Made by a program: the position numbers and the translations under genes. Under the pieces are notes generated by a model. The model was not told the origin of the DNA and made no database searches. It saw only the letters and a list, made by a program, of their open reading frames with translations. DNA of 47,712 bases from an uncultured Bacteroidales bacterium (GTDB lineage Bacteria; Bacteroidota; Bacteroidia; Bacteroidales; WCHB1-69): contig CAJOFD010000011.1 of the NCBI GenBank assembly GCA_905233585.1, forward strand, positions 1 to 47,712, written 5' to 3'. The first letter of the stretch is position 1. Each line of letters starts with the position of its first letter. This document shows positions 42,301 through 47,712 of the stretch, in pieces.

Positions 42301-42719
42301 AACAACAAGGACAAATTGTTTTAACAGTTGAAAACCAAGAAGTTGAATTGCAATTAGCAGATGTGGAAATTTTTACCCAAGATATTCCGGGTTGGATTGT
42401 GGTTAACGAAGGTAATTTGACCGTAGCCTTGGATATTGTTTTGAATGAAGAACTCATAATTGAAGGTTTGGCAAGAGAAGTTATCAACCGTATTCAAAAC
42501 TATCGTAAAGACAGTCAATTAGATGTTGTTGATAAAATACGTGTTCAGATAACAAAACACCCACAAATGGAACAAGTTTTGGTGTTATTTGGACAACATA
42601 TAGCTTCAGAAACTTTGGCAGAACAAATTATTTTGGTAGAACAAATTGATGCTGAAGACAAAATAAGTGCAGAATTGGTAAAAGATTTGACTGTGGAAAT
42701 GTTGATAGAAAAAGCATAA
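39306..42719 (+). CDS. ileS: Isoleucyl-tRNA synthetase
   Basis: ATG 39306 gives 1137 aa, the long form typical of this phylum. The HIGH region is EGPPSANGKPGIHHVMAR (48-64), followed by KRKAGWDTHGLPVELGVE. The editing domain includes WTTTPWTLPSNTALCVG near 240 and EDGTGIVHIAPTFGADD near 355. SRSRYWGTPLPIW lies near 525 and the KMSKS loop is NKMSKRLGN near 680. The anticodon-binding and C-terminal domains follow. The extra residues read from 39273 lack a good start and are rejected. The next gene starts 3 nt after its stop. Confidence 0.96.
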   Translation: MATKYNEYKQLSLTQIGDEIRQYWNENDIFSKSLKLSEGNTPFVFFEGPPSANGKPGIHHVMARSIKDIFCRYKTQKGFYVKRKAGWDTHGLPVELGVETKLGITKEDIGKKISVDDYNRACREEVMKYKDLWDELTRKMGYWVDLNDPYITFTNEYIETLWFLLSELYKKGLLYKGYTIQPFSPAAGTGLSSHELNMPGCYRDVKDTTCIAMFRLKAGQNLPFGTEMQSENVYLLAWTTTPWTLPSNTALCVGPNIDYILIKTYNPYSGQIAHVVIAKPLLNSIFPAENAEIPFEEYQQGDKKIPFQIIGNEVKGKDLKDIAYEQLIPWVNPGENAFRVILGDYVTTEDGTGIVHIAPTFGADDDRVAKQAGIPPLVMIDKDGKQQPMVDRSGKFFMIKDLNPDFVKNNINVDLYKSFEGKYVKNAYDPQKTEKDPTLDVDIVVMLKTENKLFKSEKHTHSYPHCWRTDKPVLYYPLDSWFIKTTALKDRMIDLNKTINWKPEATGSGRFGNWLENLVDWNLSRSRYWGTPLPIWRTEDGSEEKCIGSVEQLRNEIDKAVEVGFMKENPYKSNNYNDFDLHRPYIDQVVLVSEKGQKMMREPDLIDVWFDSGAMPYAQCHYMGKENQLNATNFPADFIAEGVDQTRGWFFTLHAIATMIFDKVAYKNVISNGLVLDKNGNKMSKRLGNAVDPFETIEKYGPDATRWYMITNSQPWDNLKFDVEGIDEVSRKFFGTLYNTYSFFALYANIDNFTYAEKEIDIAKRPEIDRWILSELNTLIKNVDIYYNDYEPTKAGRAIQEFVDSYLSNWYVRLCRRRFWKGEYSEDKISAYQTLYTCLETLLQLMAPIAPFFAERMFCDLNNVTRKVNVESVHHTKFPEANETLIDKELEERMQLAQKISSMVLSLRKRNKLRVRQPLAKIMIPAANDHFIAQINAVKELILSEVNVKQIDFLTKENNILVKTVKPNFKTLGPKYGKIMKSIAAKVVTLSQEEIGQIEQQGQIVLTVENQEVELQLADVEIFTQDIPGWIVVNEGNLTVALDIVLNEELIIEGLAREVINRIQNYRKDSQLDVVDKIRVQITKHPQMEQVLVLFGQHIASETLAEQIILVEQIDAEDKISAELVKDLTVEMLIEKA

Positions 42720-42722
42720 GCA

Positions 42723-44804
42723 ATGACAATAGCACATTCATTGTGGTTTTTGCCTTTATGTATATTGGTAGGCATAATTTATGCTGCCATTTTGTATTGG
42801 AAAACAGATAGACCTGATTTCCCGCATAAGGCAAAAATTGTTATGGCAATATGCCGTATATTTGTGGTTGCCTTGATTGTCTTTTTGCTGTTTAATCCGA
42901 TGTGGAAAAATGTGCATAAAGAATTGGAAAAGCCTATTGTTGTTGTTGGTATTGATAATTCCCAATCGCTTGTTTTGACTGATAAAGCCGATTATTATCA
43001 AGGTGATTTTCAAAACAAATTGCAAAGTTTTTTAGCATATTTGGACAAAAAATACACCGTTGAAACATATCTGATAGGTGATAGTTTGAAACAACATATC
43101 CGTACGCCGGATTTTTCGGACAAAAAAACCGATTTGGCGGCCTTTTTTAACTATGCCAATGCTTTTTATTATCATCGCAATGTCGGGGCTTTTGTGCTTT
43201 TATCAGATGGGATTTTCAACGAAGGGACCTCTCCTGTTAGTACAATAAAATCCAAAGCAATACCTGTTTATGTTATGGCGATGGGCGATACGAGTGTAAA
43301 ACAGGATTTGAAAATTGCCAAAATCAATTATAATAAAAAAGTGTTCATTAATAATGTTTTTCCTATCAAAGTGTTGGTGCAAGCCGAACAATTGAGTGGG
43401 AAAAAGACAAAAATGACCGTTTTTCAAAACAAAGAAAAAATTTTTGAAAAAGATATTAATCTTGACAATAACAAATTTCAACAATGGGAAAATTTGAGCA
43501 TTGAAGCCAAAAAAGCGGGACTTTTGCATTATCGTATAGAACTCTCGGAAATAGAAGGGGAATTGACCAAAGTGAACAATGTTGCCCATATTGTTATAGA
43601 AGTATTGGATAGCCGTAAAAAGGTGTTGATAATTTATCGTTCTCCGCATCCCGATGTATCTGCTTTGACTGCGGCATTGCAAACTTCAGAGGTTTATCAA
43701 GTAGAAAGTTTTGCTGTAGAAAAATTCTCAGGCAATTTATCTGCATTCGATTTGTTGGTATTACATGGTTTGCCTTCGGTGGATTTTCCTGTCAGACCTT
43801 TGATAGACCAAATGACGAAATTGGAAATGCCTTGTTTTTATTTTATTGGCAAACAAAACAATTATTTGTTGTTCAATCGGTTAAATGCAGGTGTGCAAAT
43901 CAACAATGTTCTATCTCACCAAGAAAATGAAGTTACGGGAGTATTGAATACCAACTTTTCAAATTTTTCTTTAACTACACAAAATGAAGATATATTATCA
44001 TCTTTCCCGCCGATGAAAGTGCCGTTTGGACAATATAATTTGGCTCCAACGGCTTCTGTTTTGTTATTTCAAAAAGTTGGCAATGTAAAAACTTCTTATC
44101 CTTTATTGCTTTATAATCAAGGGGAACAGGCAAGGCAAGTTGTTTGCTTGGGTGATGGTTTGTGGAGGTGGCGTTTGCACAATTTTTTACTTGCAGAATC
44201 TCATGAACAATTTAATGAATTGATATTGAAATCTTTTCAATATATGGGAACTAAGGCAGACAAAAGTTTCTTTCGGGTGGAAGCAAAATCGGTATGTTAT
44301 GAGAATGAACCTATTGTTTTTGAAGCAGAATTATATAACAAAAATTATGAATTGACTGTTGATGCAGATGTTGAATTGGATTTAACAGATGGAGAACAAC
44401 ATATTCATCATTTTATTTTTTCCAAAGAAAGACAACGATTTTCACTCAATGCCGGTCTTTTCCCGCCTGGAGATTATCATTGGAAAGCATCAACGATGTA
44501 TGATGGAGACAAATATACCTTATCAGGTTCTTTTACTATTCAGCCTATTAATGTAGAAGGAATAGATTTGACTGCTAATATGCAGATGTTAAACAATTTA
44601 TCCACTCAAACAAATGGGCAGATGTTTGCAGATACCGATTTTGATGGCATAGAAAAAGCCTTGGAAAATAATGAACAAATTCGTTCTATTGCTCATTATC
44701 AAGAAAAATATCTTCCTTTGTCTGAAAACATTATTATTTTGAGTTTGATAATGCTTTTATTGATAATGGAATGGTTTTTACGAAAGTTCAACGGAGCTTA
44801 TTAG
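42723..44804 (+). CDS. Membrane protein with vWA-like domain, 693 aa
   Basis: Two membrane segments lie at about residues 7-27 and 40-60 and a third at the C-terminus (about 670-688, NIIILSLIMLLLIMEWFL). Between them, residues about 75-210 resemble a von Willebrand A-like fold with a MIDAS-like DNSQS at 80-84 and GAFVLLSDGIFNEG near 160. The middle part (LDSRKKVLIIYRSPHPDVSALTAAL ... FDLLVLHGLP) resembles the glutamine-amidotransferase-like domain found in related Bacteroidota proteins. This layout suggests an envelope or BatA-like protein, but the role is unknown. It is coupled to ileS by a 3-nt gap. Confidence 0.7.
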   Translation: MTIAHSLWFLPLCILVGIIYAAILYWKTDRPDFPHKAKIVMAICRIFVVALIVFLLFNPMWKNVHKELEKPIVVVGIDNSQSLVLTDKADYYQGDFQNKLQSFLAYLDKKYTVETYLIGDSLKQHIRTPDFSDKKTDLAAFFNYANAFYYHRNVGAFVLLSDGIFNEGTSPVSTIKSKAIPVYVMAMGDTSVKQDLKIAKINYNKKVFINNVFPIKVLVQAEQLSGKKTKMTVFQNKEKIFEKDINLDNNKFQQWENLSIEAKKAGLLHYRIELSEIEGELTKVNNVAHIVIEVLDSRKKVLIIYRSPHPDVSALTAALQTSEVYQVESFAVEKFSGNLSAFDLLVLHGLPSVDFPVRPLIDQMTKLEMPCFYFIGKQNNYLLFNRLNAGVQINNVLSHQENEVTGVLNTNFSNFSLTTQNEDILSSFPPMKVPFGQYNLAPTASVLLFQKVGNVKTSYPLLLYNQGEQARQVVCLGDGLWRWRLHNFLLAESHEQFNELILKSFQYMGTKADKSFFRVEAKSVCYENEPIVFEAELYNKNYELTVDADVELDLTDGEQHIHHFIFSKERQRFSLNAGLFPPGDYHWKASTMYDGDKYTLSGSFTIQPINVEGIDLTANMQMLNNLSTQTNGQMFADTDFDGIEKALENNEQIRSIAHYQEKYLPLSENIIILSLIMLLLIMEWFLRKFNGAY

Positions 44805-44980
44805 AGACACAACAAATTGGTACAATTCAAAGAAATGTTTCATTAAAAAATACAAAAAATCAATATGATGACGATTTTTGCATTTTTTAGGAAAAAATTA
44901 TAAAATTTTTTATCCGTTTCAGTCGGTTATTATATAGTAAAAGGAGGCAGTTTTGTGTATTTTGGTTACGCGTTTAGACA

Positions 44981-45010
44981 AAAAAAGCGGAATTAAACTT
45001 CCGCTTTTTT
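44981..45010. terminator. Bidirectional terminator between the vWA-like gene and the EF-G paralogue
   Basis: AAAAAAGCGGAA (44981-44992), a 6-nt loop, TTCCGCTTTTTT (44999-45010). It serves both convergent transcripts. The remaining 44805-44980 holds nothing else I recognise. Confidence 0.88.
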
Positions 45011-45031
45011 GTTATGAAGAAGAATAAAATT

Positions 45032-47170
45032 TTAATCTTCGTCTGTTTGAGATTCTTCGTATGCTTTAAGCAATGCGGATTGAACGTCAGCAGGAACTTG
45101 TTGGTATTCTGCAAATTTCATTCCGTATGATGCTCTACCGCTTGTCAAAGAACTCAAAGAAGTGGAATATTTGTTCATTTCAGCCAAAGGCACTTTTGCC
45201 CGCAATTTTTGGAACTTGCCTTCGCTGTCCATTCCCATTACTATACCTCTACGTCCTTGTAGGTCGGTCATTACACCTCCCATGCTTTCAGATGGAACAA
45301 AAACTTCAACATCGTATATAGGTTCAAGAATACGAGGACCAGCATTTTTGAAAGCGTCTTTAAAAGCATTACGTCCTGCCAATTTGAATGCCATTTCGTT
45401 AGAATCAACAGGGTGCATTTTGCCATCGTAAATATTTACGACAATATCACGTGCATAAGAACCGGTAAGAGGTCCTTCTTCCATTTTTTCCATAATACCT
45501 TTTAATATCGCAGGCATAAAACGGGCATCAATAGCACCGCCGACAATACAGTTGTTGAATATCAACTTACCGCCCCAAGGCAAATCGTGAGTTTCGGTTC
45601 CACGAATAGGATATTTGGTTTGGTTGGGCATTCCGTCGTAATAAGGTTCTATCAACATGTGAACTTCACCGAATTGTCCTGCACCGCCAGATTGTTTTTT
45701 ATGACGATACATGGCTTCTGCCGATTTGGTGATTGTTTCACGATATGGGATTTTGGGAGCATAGTATTCAATCTCAATTTTGTTGAGTTTTTCTATAATC
45801 CATTTAATAATATTAAGGTGTTGTTCTCCTTGACCTGAAATGATTGTTTGTTTCAATTCTTTGGATTGTTCCATTAAGAAAGTCAAGTCTGTTTTTTTGA
45901 TTTCATTCAAAAGAGCACCCAATTTTTCGTCTTCAGTATTGTTTTTAGCCTTAACAGCCGTACGGAATTTTGGTTCAGGATATTCTGTCGGTTCTATTGT
46001 ATCGTTAGGATTTTTTACAGAATTGAGGGTGTTTTGAGAGAACACACTTTTTAATTTGATGGTTGCTGCGATATCACCGGCCACAACTTTTTCTACTTTT
46101 TCGCGGTTTTTGCCTGCCACGCAAAGTATTTGGGAAATACGTTCTTTAGAAGCGTTTGCTGCATTGACAACATCCATTGCTTCTGTCAATTCACCGGCAT
46201 ATACTTTAAAGAAAGAAACTTCACCCAAGTGCTGTTCTATTGCTGTTTTGAAAACGAAAGCGGAAAATGGTTCTGCAACATTGCAGTTAAGTGTTTTCCC
46301 TGAAGTAAGTTTTACAGGGTGTGCCACTTCGTTTGGTGCAGGACAATTGTTTTTGATAAAGTCCATTAATTTTTCAACACCTTGGTCTGTTTTTGCAGCA
46401 CAACAAACAACAGGGAAAATGCCTCTGTCGCGAATACCTAATTTCAAACCTTTGATAATTTCTTCTTCTGAAAGAGTTTCGCCTTCCAAATATTTTTCCA
46501 TCAAAGCCTCTTCGTTTTCCGCTGCATTTTCAATCAACGTTGCTTGCAATTGAGCGGCTTTGTCTGCTTCTGAAGCCGGAATGTCTTCAACAATTGTTTT
46601 TCCACCATTAGCAGGGAATTTTAACAATTTCATTTGTAAAAGATCTACAACGGCATCAAAGCCTGCACCTGCATTAACAGGATATTGAATCAAGGTAACG
46701 CTATTGCCAAATTCTTCTTTTAATTGACGGAAAGTTTCATCAAAATTGGCTTTGTCGTGGTCCAATTGATTAACAACAAAAACAAGTGGTTTTTCGGCTT
46801 TTTTTGCCCATCTCCATTGTATTTCCGTACCAACTTCCACCCCGTTTTGTGCATTGACAACCATTAAACTTGCATCGGCAACTCGCAATGCTCCAACAAC
46901 TTCACCAACAAAATCGTCAAAGCCGGGACAATCTATCATATTGATTTTTATGCCATTGTGTTCTGCATACAAAACTGTGGAATAAATAGAATTTTGTCTT
47001 TCCAATTCAATGTCCCGATAGTCTGAAACTGTGTTTTTGTCTTCAACGCTGCCTCTACGGGAAATAACTCCGCCATGAAACAACATGGCTTCTGCTAAAG
47101 TTGTTTTACCTGCACGAGAACCTCCCAAGAGGGCAACATTTCTAATGTCATTTGTCTGATATACTTTCAT
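45032..47170 (-). CDS. Elongation factor G paralogue (EF-G2-like) with altered GTPase motifs
   Basis: The 712-aa protein has all EF-G domains. The P-loop is GGSRAGKTT (16-24) and G4 is NQLD (134-137) instead of NKMD. Switch I reads ERQNSIYS (57-64) where translocating EF-G has ERGITI, and G3 is DCPGF (80-84), so the catalytic His of DxPGH is Phe. Domain IV and V signatures are present (KKQSGGAGQFGEVHM near 485, GRRGIVMGMDSEGKFQKLRAKVPLAEM near 640). The sequence matches the type of Bacteroides EF-G2, reported to lack GTPase activity and to support gut colonisation. The canonical fusA is not in the window. Confidence 0.88.
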   Translation of the reverse strand: MKVYQTNDIRNVALLGGSRAGKTTLAEAMLFHGGVISRRGSVEDKNTVSDYRDIELERQNSIYSTVLYAEHNGIKINMIDCPGFDDFVGEVVGALRVADASLMVVNAQNGVEVGTEIQWRWAKKAEKPLVFVVNQLDHDKANFDETFRQLKEEFGNSVTLIQYPVNAGAGFDAVVDLLQMKLLKFPANGGKTIVEDIPASEADKAAQLQATLIENAAENEEALMEKYLEGETLSEEEIIKGLKLGIRDRGIFPVVCCAAKTDQGVEKLMDFIKNNCPAPNEVAHPVKLTSGKTLNCNVAEPFSAFVFKTAIEQHLGEVSFFKVYAGELTEAMDVVNAANASKERISQILCVAGKNREKVEKVVAGDIAATIKLKSVFSQNTLNSVKNPNDTIEPTEYPEPKFRTAVKAKNNTEDEKLGALLNEIKKTDLTFLMEQSKELKQTIISGQGEQHLNIIKWIIEKLNKIEIEYYAPKIPYRETITKSAEAMYRHKKQSGGAGQFGEVHMLIEPYYDGMPNQTKYPIRGTETHDLPWGGKLIFNNCIVGGAIDARFMPAILKGIMEKMEEGPLTGSYARDIVVNIYDGKMHPVDSNEMAFKLAGRNAFKDAFKNAGPRILEPIYDVEVFVPSESMGGVMTDLQGRRGIVMGMDSEGKFQKLRAKVPLAEMNKYSTSLSSLTSGRASYGMKFAEYQQVPADVQSALLKAYEESQTDED

Positions 47171-47266
47171 TGTATTTTATTTATTTACGTAAATAATATT
47201 ATTTTCTTGATAAACAAATGTTTACACTTCTCTTTTAAAAAAAGACAATAATGTAACAATAGTTGG

Positions 47267-47274
47267 CAAAGATA
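47267..47274 (-). promoter_or_regulatory. -7 element of the EF-G paralogue gene
   Basis: On the minus strand TATCTTTG, 97 nt before the ATG, leaving a leader of about 90 nt. A TTTG at the normal distance is not seen, which may mean an activator is needed. Confidence 0.5.
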
Positions 47275-47354
47275 CAAAAAATGACAATATAATATTCATT
47301 TTTTTTATAAAAATATTTTTTATTATAAATTCAATAAAATATTGGAAAAAAATA

Positions 47355-47362
47355 TATCTTTG
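47355..47362 (+). promoter_or_regulatory. -7 element of the right-edge leader
   Basis: TATCTTTG followed by CAAAATAA; a transcript would start near 47368. No TTTG is seen 19-21 bp upstream. Confidence 0.5.
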
Positions 47363-47420
47363 CAAAATAAATAAAAAAAGAAAGAATATGTTGGACAACA
47401 AATCCGATATTAAAATATAT

Positions 47421-47457
47421 CCATTACAAATAATTGATTTTCAATTATTTGTAATGG
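47421..47457. repeat. 17-bp perfect inverted repeat
   Basis: Bases 47421-47437 are the exact reverse complement of 47441-47457, with a TTT loop. The right arm ends in the first two G of the G tract. Confidence 0.85.
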
Positions 47458-47465
47458 GGGGGGGG
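47456..47465 (+). repeat. Homopolymeric G10 tract
   Basis: Ten consecutive G in a very AT-rich region; the longest G run in the window. Such tracts are slippage-prone. Confidence 0.9.
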
Positions 47466-47492
47466 TAGAAAACCCTTTTAACAAATTCTTTT

Positions 47493-47533
47493 ACGCAAAT
47501 ATACCTGAAAAACAGGTGTGTTTGCGTTTTTTT
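47493..47533 (+). terminator. Intrinsic terminator before the right-edge lipoprotein gene
   Basis: ACGCAAA (47493-47499) with TTTGCGT (47521-47527), a 3x3 internal loop, ACCTG (47503-47507) with CAGGT (47513-47517), then a T-run to 47533. It ends 27 nt before the ATG at 47561. Confidence 0.8.
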
Positions 47534-47560
47534 ATTTGTAAAATTTAAATATCAGTATAA

Positions 47561-47712
47561 ATGAAAAGAAAAATTATTTTATCAATTTTAGCGAGCCTAT
47601 TGGTTTTTACAGGTTGCAAAAAAGAATTTACCATAACCGTAACTTCCAACAATGAGGCTTGGGGAAGTGTGAAGGGTGGCGGCACTTTTGCCAAAGGTAC
47701 GGAAATTGAACT
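47561..47712 (+). CDS. Lipoprotein with InlB B-repeat-like start, partial
   Basis: The gene runs off the window after 50 codons. A lipobox ends at Cys19 (FTGC), then KKEFTITVTSNNEAWGSVKGG and GTFAKGTEIE, the typical opening of an InlB B-repeat-like (divergent InlB) module found in Bacteroidota surface proteins. It is probably surface exposed. The G-tract leader and terminator stand immediately upstream. Confidence 0.7.
   Translation, partial: MKRKIILSILASLLVFTGCKKEFTITVTSNNEAWGSVKGGGTFAKGTEIE

Larger units (their letters stand above)
47368..47533 (+). promoter_or_regulatory. Leader or small RNA with hairpin, G10 tract and terminator
   Basis: Between the -7 element and the lipoprotein gene lie, in order, a 26-codon frame (ATG 47388 to TAG 47466-47468), a 17-bp hairpin, ten G and an intrinsic terminator. 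The frame ends in MGGG because the G tract is translated; adding one G would extend it through the terminator. It may be an attenuator or a free small RNA. Confidence 0.45.

Overview
The window comes from a low-GC member of the Bacteroidota, most likely an anaerobic Bacteroidales-type organism. The evidence is a type IX secretion (T9SS) C-terminal sorting domain, the short RpoD without region 1.1, promoters of the Bacteroidota type (TTTG, about 20 bp, TAnnTTTG), the gene order ATPase-ybeY-mnmG, many SPII lipoproteins with Lys after the Cys, a superoxide reductase, and an EF-G paralogue of the GTPase-deficient Bacteroides type. No rRNA or tRNA gene was recognised.

Layout. 1-6.3 kb: a lipoprotein behind a decayed T9SS C-terminus, the minus-strand group htrA-rpoD-gmhA, a secreted DNRLRE/T9SS protein and nadA. 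6.3-7.1 kb: AT-rich DNA without genes, leading to a small heat-shock protein. 7.67-9.46 kb: a compact restriction-modification cassette (C-type HTH regulator, HNH endonuclease, DNA methyltransferase) lies between two identical 52-bp copies of the 3' end of comM, the mark of insertion with a long target duplication. 9.4-13.95 kb: comM, then the anti-sigma-like ATPase, ybeY and mnmG; mnmG has a parS-like palindrome immediately before its start and another immediately after its stop.

14.1-15.1 kb: a promoter, a structured RNA with two mutually exclusive folds (long-range stem or intrinsic terminator), an XRE regulator starting 5 nt after the terminator T-run, and a 33-bp tandem repeat. 15.1-20.0 kb: five co-oriented envelope genes (conserved secreted protein, LPP20-like protein, CsgG-like plus SUMF1-like fusion, lipoprotein, CsgG-like membrane protein). 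20.1-23.4 kb: a 45-bp perfect palindrome, a C1 peptidase, ssb, DUF2461 and dapD. 23.4-33.5 kb: a long minus-strand run (HhH protein, ccsA-like, C69 dipeptidase, NtrC-type regulator lacking its HTH, comF, SDR, pdxJ, superoxide reductase, FKBP, outer-membrane protein, M20 dipeptidase).

33.6-38.4 kb: a lipoprotein, a CDF transporter, a VanX-type dipeptidase, a frameshifted pseudogene and an epimerase with a C-terminal zinc ribbon. 38.6-47.2 kb: a lipoprotein, ileS, a vWA-like membrane protein and an EF-G paralogue. 47.35-47.7 kb: a short leader with a 17-bp hairpin, a G10 tract and a terminator, ahead of a lipoprotein gene cut by the window edge.

The parts that housekeeping annotation does not explain are the cassette inserted at comM, the two-state RNA at 14.2-14.43 kb, the parS pair around mnmG, the G-tract leader at the right edge, and the EF-G paralogue with altered catalytic motifs.
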